Positions 1-6,900 of a DNA stretch of 11,913 nucleotides are shown here, piece after piece. This DNA is from Thermoplasmata archaeon (lineage in GTDB: Archaea; Thermoplasmatota; Thermoplasmata; UBA184), in contig JASHUP010000008.1 of NCBI GenBank assembly GCA_030039915.1, forward strand, positions 1 through 11,913. The letters run 5' to 3'. Each line of letters opens with the position of its first letter. Position 1 is the first letter of the stretch. The position numbers were made by a program, and so were the translations under genes. The notes under the pieces were generated by a model, which was given only the letters and a program-made list of their open reading frames with translations, was not told where the DNA came from and ran no database searches.

Positions 1-375
1 GCCAAGCTCGAGGTGCTCCCTGGGTTCGTTTTCCGGGCGTCCAAGCCGGCCATCGTCGGCGTCAAGGTCCGGGGCGGAACGCTGCGGCCGGGAGTGCGCC
101 TGATGCACCCGGACGGGACCGAGGTCGGGGTCCTCAAGTCGCTCCAGAAAGAGGGCGAGTCGGTCGCCGAGGCCGAGGAGAATGCGGAGCTCGCGGCCTC
201 GATCGACGGCGCGGTCATCGGGCGGAATTTAAAGGAGGGCGACGTGCTGTTGGTCTCGCTCTCTGAGGGCGCGGCGAGGGCGCTTCGGGGCCAGCCCCTC
301 TCGCCGTCCGAACAAGAGATTCTCGACGAGGTGGTGCGCCTCCACCGAGCGAGCCACCCGTTCTGGGGTCAGTAA
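1..375 (+). CDS. infB: Translation initiation factor aIF5B, C-terminal part (5'-truncated by window edge)
   Basis: The reading frame is open from base 1 and ends with TAA. The 124 visible residues match the last part of archaeal/eukaryotic IF5B, the GTPase that promotes ribosomal subunit joining. The GTPase domain lies upstream of the window. Domain IV, a beta-barrel, is recognisable by 'PGFVFRASKPAIVGVKVRGG', the following 'GTEVGVLKSLQKEGESV' strand pair, and 'GAVIGRNLKEGD'. After it comes the C-terminal helix 'SEQEILDEVVRLHR' ending in 'PFWGQ', the conserved tail that in this family contacts aIF1A. The bacterial IF2 tail lacks these helices, so this is strong evidence for an archaeal host. 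The gene converges on the minus-strand membrane protein gene, with only 20 bases between the stop codons. No T-rich terminator is visible in that gap. Confidence 0.93.
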   Translation, partial: AKLEVLPGFVFRASKPAIVGVKVRGGTLRPGVRLMHPDGTEVGVLKSLQKEGESVAEAEENAELAASIDGAVIGRNLKEGDVLLVSLSEGAARALRGQPLSPSEQEILDEVVRLHRASHPFWGQ

Positions 376-395
376 GCGGGTTTGACCGACCCCGC

Positions 396-1028
396 CTAGT
401 CCGGTTCGTCGAGGTCAACCAAGTCCGGGTCGTGCTCTTCGGGCGGTAAACTGGGATGGCGGACCGCCCGGACCTCTCCTTCCGGATGATCGTACACCCC
501 CGGGCCGAGGAACAGACCGAGGAACAGGGCGATCCCACCGATGGAGAGCAGCGCGATGCCTCCCCCGGCGATCAGGCCCCACGCCCACGCCCCCACGGGC
601 GAGCTCCGAGCGTAGGTGACCGACACGGTCGCCGAGAAGCTGATGGGCTTGGAACCGGGATTATGCGCCATGAGCAAGTAGCCCGGAGCCGTCACTCCGG
701 TGAGGGTGCCCTTCCCCGTGGGAACGGAAGTCCAATTGAGCGAATAGTTCCCCACCGGGCAATACCCGGTGGCGCTTGAACACGGCGTCGCGGGGACAAA
801 CGATACATCCGCTGGGGCCGACGCCGTCCAAGAGAGCGTGACCGTCGCCGGTGAGGACTGCGTGCCGAGGATGTCCCAGATCTGGCCCGCATCCGGAGTC
901 ATCTCGGGGACACTCGGAGAGACCAGGGTCGTCGTCGAGGGGGTGCTCGAAAGGAGGAACAGAGTGAGGATCAACCCTGCCCCCAGGACGGCAATGACGA
1001 TTCCCACCACCACAAGGCCGGTGCGCAC
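396..1028 (-). CDS. Two-TM surface-exposed membrane protein of unknown function
   Basis: I do not recognise this 210-residue protein as a named family. A hydrophobic segment at about residues 4-27 may be a signal anchor. It is followed by a Ser/Thr/Pro-rich stretch and a probable beta-rich outside domain (about 28-146). A second hydrophobic segment spans about 148-175, and an acidic tail (about 180-210, rich in Asp/Glu/Pro) ends the protein. The outside domain has a closely spaced cysteine pair, C83 and C90, that could form a disulfide, and two N-glycosylation sequons (N94-Y-S and N98-W-T). The start is GTG at 1028. A TATA-like box centred about 27 bases upstream (1051-1060) argues for a leaderless message. 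The gene is divergent from TFB and convergent with aIF5B. The topology resembles small archaeal envelope proteins, but that is inference from hydrophobicity only. Confidence 0.8.
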   Translation of the reverse strand: MRTGLVVVGIVIAVLGAGLILTLFLLSSTPSTTTLVSPSVPEMTPDAGQIWDILGTQSSPATVTLSWTASAPADVSFVPATPCSSATGYCPVGNYSLNWTSVPTGKGTLTGVTAPGYLLMAHNPGSKPISFSATVSVTYARSSPVGAWAWGLIAGGGIALLSIGGIALFLGLFLGPGVYDHPEGEVRAVRHPSLPPEEHDPDLVDLDEPD

Positions 1029-1050
1029 GCGGAGTGGGAGGAGGGACCTC

Positions 1051-1060
1051 CCAATAGACT
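1051..1060 (-). promoter_or_regulatory. TATA-like box for the membrane protein gene
   Basis: On the minus strand the sequence reads AGTCTATTGG, an AT-rich island in GC-rich surroundings. Its centre lies about 27 bases upstream of the GTG at 1028. That is the usual archaeal TATA-to-start-site distance, so transcription would begin at or next to the start codon. Confidence 0.5.
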
Positions 1061-1106
1061 TGCGGCACGTTCGGTCGTCTCGAAGGCGCGGATGTCGTCA
1101 TGAGAT

Positions 1107-1116
1107 GCATATATAC
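1107..1116 (+). promoter_or_regulatory. tfb: TATA box for the TFB gene
   Basis: GCATATATAC is the most canonical TATA box in the window. Its centre (about 1112) lies about 29 bases before the GTG at 1141, so the transcript should have no leader or only a few bases. No Shine-Dalgarno sequence precedes the GTG. Confidence 0.7.
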
Positions 1117-1140
1117 TGACGCCGGCCTCCGTGATACACA

Positions 1141-2097
1141 GTGACAGAGACCGGGGAGAGCGTCCCGGCCCGGGACGCATCGGCAGTCGCGTGTCCGCTC
1201 TGCGGCAGCACGCACCGCATCGTCGACGACGCCCGGGCGGAGACCCACTGCGCCGAGTGCGGCTTGGTCTTCGACGCGAGCCCCGTCGTGGCGAACCCTC
1301 CCCTGCCGGCCGGAGCGACCGGGTCCGAAGGAAGCGGTCGGGGGATCGGACCGTTCGTCCGCCCCGGGGGCACGAAGCGAGCGCTCGGTTCAACTCTTAC
1401 CCTCAGCCGCGACGGACAGGGGAAGCGTCTCGATTGGCACCGTCGCTACGAGTTCCAGCACCTGAAGCGGGTGATGCAGCGCCAGACCGCTCGAGCGGTC
1501 GATGGTCCGCTCGACCGGAGCGCCGCGCGCAGCGAGATTCAGTCTGCGGGGGAGTCGATGGGTCTTCCGGCGGTCGTTCTCGCCGAAGCGGAGCATGTGT
1601 ATCGTGAGGCCAAGGTCCGGGGTCTGTTCCGCGGCCGGAGCCTTCCGGCCAGTGTCGGCGCCTGCATCTACGCGGCCTGTCGGCGGTACTCGATCCCTCG
1701 TACCCTCGGTGAGGTCGCGGAGGCGGTCGGCACCCGTCGTTCGGACGTCGGCCGGACCTTCAAGGTCGTTCAGCGTGGCTCGGGACTTCCGATCCCGGGC
1801 GTGGGCACCAAGGCCTTCTTGGCCCGGTATGCTCAGGAGCTCGCTCTCTCCCCTCGCGTGCGGTCGACCGTCGAGTCGATGCTCGACCAGGCGCGCGAAG
1901 ACCCCGAACTCTCCGGACTCAGCCCGCACGGCCTTGTGGCGGCCCTCATCTACATCGCCGCGGAGCAGAACGGAGAGCACCGCTCTCGTGCCCAGGTCGC
2001 TCGAGTAAGTACCGTGACCGAGGTCACGCTTCGCTCGACGAGCCGCCTCGTCGAGAAGGTCTGGGGTCGCGCGGCGGGCGAGCGAGAGCCTTCGTGA
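1141..2097 (+). CDS. tfb: Transcription initiation factor B (TFB / archaeal TFIIB), divergent
   Basis: This basal factor (318 residues, normal length) binds the TBP-TATA complex and recruits RNA polymerase. The N-terminal zinc ribbon has C18, C21, C37 and C40 in two CxxC knuckles (CPLC, CAEC) ending in GLVFD. A linker follows, then two cyclin-fold repeats. Repeat 1 (about 120-210) contains 'RGLFRGRSLPASVGACIY' and 'IPRTLGEVAEAVGTRRSDVG'. Repeat 2 (about 225-305) contains 'LSGLSPHGLVAALIYIA' and 'VARVSTVTEVTLRS', the latter a recognition helix like that which contacts the BRE. The B-reader region looks diverged: the usual GPEWR-like segment is replaced by 'GIGPFVRPGG', although the following linker 'LGSTLTLSRDGQGKRLD' is recognisable. 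GTG 1141 is the first possible start after an in-frame TGA at 1132. It may be one of several TFB paralogues in the genome. Confidence 0.95.
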   Translation: MTETGESVPARDASAVACPLCGSTHRIVDDARAETHCAECGLVFDASPVVANPPLPAGATGSEGSGRGIGPFVRPGGTKRALGSTLTLSRDGQGKRLDWHRRYEFQHLKRVMQRQTARAVDGPLDRSAARSEIQSAGESMGLPAVVLAEAEHVYREAKVRGLFRGRSLPASVGACIYAACRRYSIPRTLGEVAEAVGTRRSDVGRTFKVVQRGSGLPIPGVGTKAFLARYAQELALSPRVRSTVESMLDQAREDPELSGLSPHGLVAALIYIAAEQNGEHRSRAQVARVSTVTEVTLRSTSRLVEKVWGRAAGEREPS

Positions 2098-2101
2098 TCG
2101 T

Positions 2102-2326
2102 CTATTTCACGAGGTAGTAACCGGCGGCCTTTTCTCGGACCTTCCGGCGGGCCCACGCCTTCCCCTGGAGCTCCTGGAGGGCGTTCATGACCATCGTTTT
2201 CGGAAGCTTCACGCTCTGAGTGATGCGCTCCGCCGTGCCCATCTTTTCTTCGGAGAGCATCGCGAGCTCCTTCATCGCCTTGTAGACCTTCACGGCGTTC
2301 GAAGAAACTTCGTCCTCAATTCCCAT
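2102..2326 (-). CDS. Small winged-helix DNA-binding protein
   Basis: This 74-residue protein is a minimal winged helix-turn-helix. A first helix is predicted at about 7-27, a second at about 31-38 ('TAERITQSVKLP'), a recognition helix at about 42-56, and a basic wing/strand pair at 57-74 ('ARRKVREKAAGYYLVK'). It has no sensor domain, so it may act as a dimeric repressor or a chromatin-like protein. I cannot assign targets. The ATG at 2326 is preceded by a strong Shine-Dalgarno sequence, AGGAGGAGAG (2331-2340), and the protein begins naturally there. The gene is convergent with TFB, with four bases between the stop codons (2098-2101). A TATA-like sequence about 39 bases upstream would give a short leader carrying the ribosome binding site, unlike the leaderless neighbours. 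Confidence 0.82.
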   Translation of the reverse strand: MGIEDEVSSNAVKVYKAMKELAMLSEEKMGTAERITQSVKLPKTMVMNALQELQGKAWARRKVREKAAGYYLVK

Positions 2327-2330
2327 CGTA

Positions 2331-2370
2331 CTCTCCTCCTGTCCGCGGACTCCGCCGCGTTCATAATGGT
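2331..2370 (-). promoter_or_regulatory. TATA-like box (2361-2370) and Shine-Dalgarno (2331-2340) of the winged-helix gene
   Basis: On the minus strand ACCATTATGA (2361-2370) is the AT-rich element, about 39 bases from the ATG at 2326. AGGAGGAGAG at 2331-2340 is a near-perfect match to the archaeal anti-SD, with suitable spacing. Together they imply a leader of roughly 13 bases. Confidence 0.5.
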
Positions 2371-2519
2371 GGCGGGTTCGAACGCCGTGGTCAGCGATGG
2401 CTTATTCCACGGCGCGACGTACCCGGAACCGAAATGAACCCGGTCGGTAGCGCCGGCGAGTCCCTCCCTGCCCCTTCCGTTCCGTTGTCGACCCGGCGCC
2501 ACTGACCCCCGAGGAAATC

Positions 2520-3668
2520 GTGGCGAGACGCGGTGCCCACGTCGTTTGGAGCGACCGTTTTCTCGACTACGACTTCGGCCCGTTCCATCCGTTTTCGGAG
2601 CGGAGCCGCCGGCTCGCCGCCCGGCTTCTCGAAGCGACGGCCGGTACGCCCGGCGAGACCGATCTCGACTGGTCCCGGTCGATCGAGCCGGCAAGGCGAC
2701 CAACGCTCGAGACGTTCCATCATGCCGAATACCTGGACTTCGTCGAGCACGCGAGCGGGCGGAGCGAGGACGTCCTCCTGGACGCCGGGGACACGCCCGC
2801 CTTTCTCGGATGCTATGACGCAGCCGCGCGACTGGTCCAGGGAGCGGTCTCCGCGCTCGATTTCACCATCGAGCACCGTCGTCCCGCGTTCCATCCGGCG
2901 GGGGGCCTCCACCACGCGCATCCGGATCGGGCGAGTGGTTTCTGCATCTTCAACGACGTGGCGATCGCGGTCGCCCGCGGCATGCGCCACGGGCACCGCG
3001 TCGCGTACATCGACATCGACGCTCACCACGGCGACGGGGTCATGTACGGATTCTACGACTCCGGGAAGGTCCTCGACATCGACTTCCATCAAGACGGACG
3101 TACGCTCTTTCCCGGAACCGGTTTCCCTCACGAGGTCGGTCGAGAGGACGGAGCAGGGTTGAAGGTCAACGTCCCGCTCCCGCCGGGAGCGGGCGACGAG
3201 GCGTTGTTGCCGATCTTTCGCCGGGTCGTACCGCCCCTCCTCCGATGGTTCCGTCCGAACGTGATCGTGCTACAGCACGGAGTGGACGGCCATTACGGCG
3301 ACGAGCTCGCTCGCCTTCAGTACTCCCCCGTGGCCTACGCGGAGGTCGACCGGACCATCCTCGAGCTCTCGCAAGAGCTCTCGGGCGGTCGGCTGCTGGT
3401 GACCGGCGGGGGCGGCTATCGGCCCGAGTCCGTGAGCCGGGTCCTCGCGCGCACCGGCGCGATCCTCGCCGGTCTGCCGGTGCCCGAAAGTTCCACCCCG
3501 CTTCCCGAGACCTGGCGCGGGGAATTCGCCTCCACCTTCGGCAGCGAAGCGCCGAGGAACTGGATCGATCCCGCGACCCTCGAGCCGACCCCTTGGACTC
3601 CCGAGGACGAGCGAAGGCTCGTCGCCCAGCTCGAGTCGAAGCTCGGCGAGCGATTTCCGGTCCCTTAG
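2520..3668 (+). CDS. Class-I-type zinc deacetylase (histone deacetylase / AcuC family)
   Basis: This 382-residue protein has the arginase/deacetylase fold and AcuC-like length. It would hydrolyse an acetyl-amide, for example acetyl-lysine on proteins or an acetylated polyamine. The N-terminus shows the family's 'YDFGPFHPF' motif. Catalytic residues are all visible: the His pair H131/H132 in 'GGLHHAHPDRASGFC'; zinc ligands D167 and H169 in 'DIDAHHGDG' and D256 in 'QHGVDGHYGD'; and the transition-state tyrosine Y300 in 'GGGGY'. 'FHQDGRTLFPGTG' is also typical. The enzyme should therefore be active. GTG 2520 is the only usable start after the in-frame stop at 2448, with a weak GAGG ribosome site at 2511. 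No convincing TATA box lies near; CTTATTCC at 2401 would imply a leader of about 90 bases. The substrate cannot be told from sequence; AcuC-like acetyl-CoA synthetase or Alba/histone regulation are possibilities. Confidence 0.93.
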   Translation: MARRGAHVVWSDRFLDYDFGPFHPFSERSRRLAARLLEATAGTPGETDLDWSRSIEPARRPTLETFHHAEYLDFVEHASGRSEDVLLDAGDTPAFLGCYDAAARLVQGAVSALDFTIEHRRPAFHPAGGLHHAHPDRASGFCIFNDVAIAVARGMRHGHRVAYIDIDAHHGDGVMYGFYDSGKVLDIDFHQDGRTLFPGTGFPHEVGREDGAGLKVNVPLPPGAGDEALLPIFRRVVPPLLRWFRPNVIVLQHGVDGHYGDELARLQYSPVAYAEVDRTILELSQELSGGRLLVTGGGGYRPESVSRVLARTGAILAGLPVPESSTPLPETWRGEFASTFGSEAPRNWIDPATLEPTPWTPEDERRLVAQLESKLGERFPVP

Positions 3669-4738
3669 AGTCGGGCTCCCCAAGTCGGTCGGTCGAGCCA
3701 GTCCTGGTCGGTGGCGCGGATTCCCCGCTCGACGTCAGCTCGAGCGAGCCGGGTGCCGTCTTCTCCGCGAAGCTTGGCGCGGAACGCTCCGCGCGCGAGC
3801 ACGGTCGACGCGATCGCATGCAAATCCTCGAGCGCGACCTCGACTACCGTGCCCATCGGGCGGGACAGCATCTCGATGTGGGTCGCGGCGAGGAACGCGT
3901 CGCGCTCCAGCCAGTACCGTAGGTACCCCGACAGGACGGTCTCCGCTCCCTCGTCCAGCGTTGGGAGCGTGTCGGGCGGAACGCCGACGGCAAGGGGCAG
4001 CCCGCCCCCCTCGGGACGGACTTCGAGGGCCTCCCAGCCCCCGAGCCCCTGGGCCAGGGCGACCGGACCCGGCCGGCCGTCGTAGTAGAGAGGCAGGAAT
4101 TCGAGGCCCTCTTCCTTCTCAGGCGGATCGGTCCGAGAAAACTCTGCCACCGTCGGGAGAAGCCGTCGACCGCGCAATTGCCGTCGAACCTCTTCCTCGG
4201 CTACCCAACGGCCTTGCCGCTCGAGCGTCCGCGCGATCCGTCGGCCGCGCCGCTCGCTCTCTGCGCGACGGCGCATCGCGGCGGGGGTGAGGCGGTCCCG
4301 GACCGCCGAGAGCTCCGCGTCCAGGCCCGATGACGCCGGCACGGGGGAATTTCCTCCGAGCCCTGCCAGTGGATCGAGACTGAGCCCGGGACACGACAAC
4401 ACAACCGTGGCCTGGAGTCGAGACCCGACATGAACGGAAATCGGGAACTCTCGGCAAGGAGCGGGACGAGCCCCGTGGACCGAGCAACGCAGGTCACGGA
4501 GGAATTGGCAGGCACCCCCATCGGGCCGCGCCGACAGGCGACGCACTCCATCCTCGAAGACGACCCGGGAGTCCGGAGCGACATCCCGTAGGTGCCGCTC
4601 GTCGTCCCCCTCGAGGCGGGGGGAGGTGAAGCAGCAGAGTCCGCATCCGGGCAGGCACGAAAACCGAAAACCGGCGAGCAGGGCGATGTCGAGTTGGGGT
4701 GCGGAGGTGCCGCTGCCCAAGGATCCGCCCATGTTCAC
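3665..4738 (-). CDS. YkgJ-family cysteine-cluster protein (putative metal/Fe-S binding) with long C-terminal region
   Basis: The N-terminal third carries the YkgJ/UPF0153 cysteine signature: 'FSCLPGCGLCC' (C28, C32, C35, C36), then C77, C85 and C95 in 'CQFL..LRCSVHGARPAPCREFP', and C116. The family is thought to bind zinc or an iron-sulfur cluster, and its biochemical role is unknown. At 357 residues this member is long for the family. The region after about residue 130 has no cysteines; it holds an Arg-rich, probably helical stretch (about 140-190) and a mixed domain that I do not recognise. The start is GTG 4738 or ATG 4732, two codons apart, and no clear ribosome site distinguishes them. 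The stop codon TAA (3665-3667) overlaps the opposite-strand deacetylase stop TAG (3666-3668). The gene is divergent from the CBS gene. Confidence 0.85.
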   Translation of the reverse strand: MNMGGSLGSGTSAPQLDIALLAGFRFSCLPGCGLCCFTSPRLEGDDERHLRDVAPDSRVVFEDGVRRLSARPDGGACQFLRDLRCSVHGARPAPCREFPISVHVGSRLQATVVLSCPGLSLDPLAGLGGNSPVPASSGLDAELSAVRDRLTPAAMRRRAESERRGRRIARTLERQGRWVAEEEVRRQLRGRRLLPTVAEFSRTDPPEKEEGLEFLPLYYDGRPGPVALAQGLGGWEALEVRPEGGGLPLAVGVPPDTLPTLDEGAETVLSGYLRYWLERDAFLAATHIEMLSRPMGTVVEVALEDLHAIASTVLARGAFRAKLRGEDGTRLARADVERGIRATDQDWLDRPTWGARL

Positions 4739-4793
4739 GCCCCCGACCGCTCGCGCGGCGGGCGGAGGAAAACGAGGAACCGGCTCGCCCGCA

Positions 4794-4802
4794 TTTTCTT
4801 AA
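4794..4802 (+). promoter_or_regulatory. TATA-like box for the CBS-pair gene
   Basis: TTTTCTTAA stands out in GC-rich surroundings. Its centre is about 26 bases upstream of ATG 4825, predicting a leaderless transcript. This placement decides the start codon, because the open frame extends upstream to 4699 without homology. Confidence 0.65.
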
Positions 4803-4824
4803 CCTTCGCTCGGTTGCCCGAGGT

Positions 4825-5268
4825 ATGGTACTTCTAGCGAAGAACATCATGGATACGTCGATTCTCGCGCTGGACAGCGAGACGGACGCACTCTCCGCAG
4901 CCCGGGCCATGGTCGGCGCGCACAAGGGCTACGCGATCGTGACTCACGGGGGCCCCAAGCTGGTGGTCGGGATCGTCACCGAGTGGGATTTTCTGGAGAA
5001 GATCGTGGCCCAGCAGGGGGATCCTTCTCAGGTTCGTCTGGGGGAGATCGCCTCGCCGGACCCTCAGTCCTGCTCGCCCGACACTCCCACGGACGAGGTG
5101 GTCAACACCATGGCGAAGCTCGGAATCCGCCGGATGGTCGTTCGGTCCGGCAACGAAGTGGTGGGCATCATCACCACGAAACACATCCTGGCGAGCTTCC
5201 GTCAGTACATCGATAAACTCACCTCAGAGATCGCCGGCTTTCAGTCGAACACGACCCCGCTGGGCTAG
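4825..5268 (+). CDS. Stand-alone CBS-domain pair protein
   Basis: The 147-residue protein consists of two tandem CBS motifs and little else. CBS1 covers about 5-60 and ends in 'VVGIVTEWDFLEKI'. CBS2 covers about 75-128 and ends in 'VVGIITTKHILASF'. Such Bateman modules bind adenosine nucleotides (AMP, ATP, SAM) at the G-I-(V/I)-T-x-x-(D/H) strands and regulate partner proteins. No catalytic or DNA-binding domain is attached, so the partner is unknown. I place the start at ATG 4825 rather than the upstream ATG at 4699 for three reasons: the intervening Arg-rich translation has no domain character, it would overlap the divergent gene's start, and a TATA-like box lies 26 bases before 4825. Confidence 0.88.
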   Translation: MVLLAKNIMDTSILALDSETDALSAARAMVGAHKGYAIVTHGGPKLVVGIVTEWDFLEKIVAQQGDPSQVRLGEIASPDPQSCSPDTPTDEVVNTMAKLGIRRMVVRSGNEVVGIITTKHILASFRQYIDKLTSEIAGFQSNTTPLG

Positions 5269-5374
5269 GTTGCGACCCGACCGTGTCCGCGCCCATCGCC
5301 GTTCCCTCGCGGGAGGCCTCGTTACGCTGACGAACTCCCCCCGGCGGCGCGAAACCCCACCTGCGAGCGAGCTC

Positions 5375-5381
5375 GAGGAGG
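5375..5381 (+). promoter_or_regulatory. Shine-Dalgarno of the MFS gene within a potential hairpin
   Basis: GAGGAGG lies four bases before GTG 5386, and ten before a possible in-frame TTG at 5392. It supports SD-dependent initiation. The 5'-side CCACCT at 5357-5362 can pair with AGGTGG at 5379-5384 and would cover part of this site. No TATA box is obvious in 5269-5385. Confidence 0.5.
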
Positions 5382-5385
5382 TGGA

Positions 5386-6843
5386 GTGAGGTTGCAATAC
5401 AAGTGGCTCGTCCTCTCGAACACCACGATCGCCACGCTGATGGCGTCGATCGACACGAACATCGTCCTGATCTCCCTACCGACGATCGGACGCGAACTCT
5501 CCGGAACGAACGCGACCCTGCTTCTCTGGATCCTTCTCGGCTACTCCCTCCTGACGGCCGTCGTGTTGGTCAACTTCGGACGCCTTTCCGACATGTTCGG
5601 CCGGGTCCGTCTCTACGTACTCGGCTTCGCGGTGTTCACGGTGGGATCGCTTCTGTGCGGGTTCTCCGCCACCGGTCTCGAGCTCGTACTGTTCCGCCTC
5701 GTCCAGGCGATCGGGGCGGGATTCTTGTTCGCCAACTCGGCGGCGATCATCACGGATGCCTTTCCGCCGAACGAGCGGGGTCGGGCCCTCGGGATCAACC
5801 AGGTTTCGATCGTCGTGGGAGCCGTCTCGGGACTCGTTCTCGGCGGTCTCATCACGTCGACCATCGGCTGGCGATGGATCTTCTTCGTGAACGTCCCGAT
5901 CGGGCTCGTCGCGACCCTTCGCGCCCGCGCGGATCTCAAGGAACTCGCGAAACCGGAGACGACGCCGACGATCGATTGGCTCGGGAACGTGTTCTTCGCC
6001 GCAGGTCTTTCGGCGATCCTTCTCGGGATCACGCTCGGGGCGCTCGGGCAAGTGTCGACCGTCCTCGCCGTGTTGTCCATTGTGGGCGGAGGCGTTCTGC
6101 TGGTGGTCTTCCTCTGGCTCGAAGCGCGCGAGATGTTCCCGATGCTCGACCTTACCCTGTTCCGGAATCGTGAGTTCGCGGCGTCCGGGATCGCCATGTT
6201 CCTGAACGCCCTAGCGCGAGGAGCGTTCACGTTCGTGCTCGTGTTCTATCTCCAGGGGCCGCCCCGATTCCTGAGCCCCTTCACCGCGGGATTGTTCCTG
6301 ATTCCTACGTCCGCTTCGCTCGCGACGCTCGGGCCGATCAGCGGATGGCTTTCGGACCGCTACGGCCCTCGCCCGTTCCTCGTGGCGGGACTTGTTGTGT
6401 CGGCCCTCGGCTTCGCTTGGCTCGCCACGATCGGCCCCGAGGATTCCTTCTGGTCGCTCGCCCCGGCCCTGGTTCTCGTCGGTGCGGGCATGGGGTTGTT
6501 CGCCTCTCCCAATCGTGCGGCCATGATGACCGCGGTCCGGCCCGAACGTCGGGGCATCGCCTCCGCACTCGGGGCCACGCTCCTCAACACCGGCTCGACG
6601 ATCTCTCTCGGGATCACGTTGCTCATCATGAGTTCGGTCGTCTCACTCGCGGGGATCCAGGCGATCTTCATCGGGGCGGTGAACCCGTCGATCCCCTTCA
6701 CGGACGCGGCGAACTTTCTCACGGCGATTCATTGGATCTTCATCATCTCGGCCCTGTTACTCGTCGCGGCCCTGGTCCCTTCGGTGCTTCGCGGCCCGAC
6801 CGCTCCGCCTCCCGCCGTTCCGAGCCCGGAGGCCGGCGACTGA
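5386..6843 (+). CDS. MFS exporter, DHA2 (EmrB/QacA-like, 14 TM) family
   Basis: This 485-residue protein is an integral membrane transporter and probable proton-coupled exporter of drugs or metabolites. Motif D1 near TM1 reads 'SIDTNIVLISLPTIGREL', with D23 in the usual acidic position. Motif A is 'GRLSDMFGRVRL' (65-76). Motif B is 'LVLFRLVQAIGAG', with R104 in TM4. Motif C in TM5 is 'GAVSGLVLGG' (145-154), where the usual GP is GL. 'GWRWIFFVNVPIG' (161-173) is a hallmark of DHA2 members. Hydrophobic segments across the whole length suit 14 helices. The start is GTG 5386, with a strong GAGGAGG ribosome site. There is no adjacent regulator or membrane-fusion partner, so the substrate cannot be predicted. 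Confidence 0.93.
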   Translation: MRLQYKWLVLSNTTIATLMASIDTNIVLISLPTIGRELSGTNATLLLWILLGYSLLTAVVLVNFGRLSDMFGRVRLYVLGFAVFTVGSLLCGFSATGLELVLFRLVQAIGAGFLFANSAAIITDAFPPNERGRALGINQVSIVVGAVSGLVLGGLITSTIGWRWIFFVNVPIGLVATLRARADLKELAKPETTPTIDWLGNVFFAAGLSAILLGITLGALGQVSTVLAVLSIVGGGVLLVVFLWLEAREMFPMLDLTLFRNREFAASGIAMFLNALARGAFTFVLVFYLQGPPRFLSPFTAGLFLIPTSASLATLGPISGWLSDRYGPRPFLVAGLVVSALGFAWLATIGPEDSFWSLAPALVLVGAGMGLFASPNRAAMMTAVRPERRGIASALGATLLNTGSTISLGITLLIMSSVVSLAGIQAIFIGAVNPSIPFTDAANFLTAIHWIFIISALLLVAALVPSVLRGPTAPPPAVPSPEAGD

Positions 6844-6870
6844 GTTTCCGTTAGGCGCGCTCGACCAACG

Positions 6871-6880
6871 ACTTATCTAA
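6871..6880 (+). promoter_or_regulatory. TATA box for the cyclic-DPG synthetase gene
   Basis: ACTTATCTAA is centred about 25 bases upstream of ATG 6901 and lies in the 57-base gap after the MFS stop. The geometry predicts a leaderless message and an independent transcription unit. Confidence 0.65.
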
Positions 6881-6900
6881 CCCGGGCCGGTCGTTCGACC

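Noticed and set aside
2366..2392. A tRNA T-arm-like sequence around GGTTCGAAC
   Set aside because: The stem pairs only over four bases, and no D-arm, anticodon arm or acceptor stem can be built around it on either strand.
2391..3131. Long minus-strand frames opposite the deacetylase
   Set aside because: They are low-complexity shadow frames caused by high GC; the plus strand encodes a complete, conserved enzyme.
4699..4824. An N-terminal extension of the CBS protein from ATG 4699
   Set aside because: The translation is Arg/Pro-rich without domain features, overlaps the start of the divergent YkgJ gene, and precedes the TATA-like box that fits ATG 4825.
5476..6051. A long minus-strand frame opposite the MFS gene
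   Set aside because: Its Arg/Glu/Asp-rich translation mirrors hydrophobic codons of the transporter and has no promoter or ribosome site.
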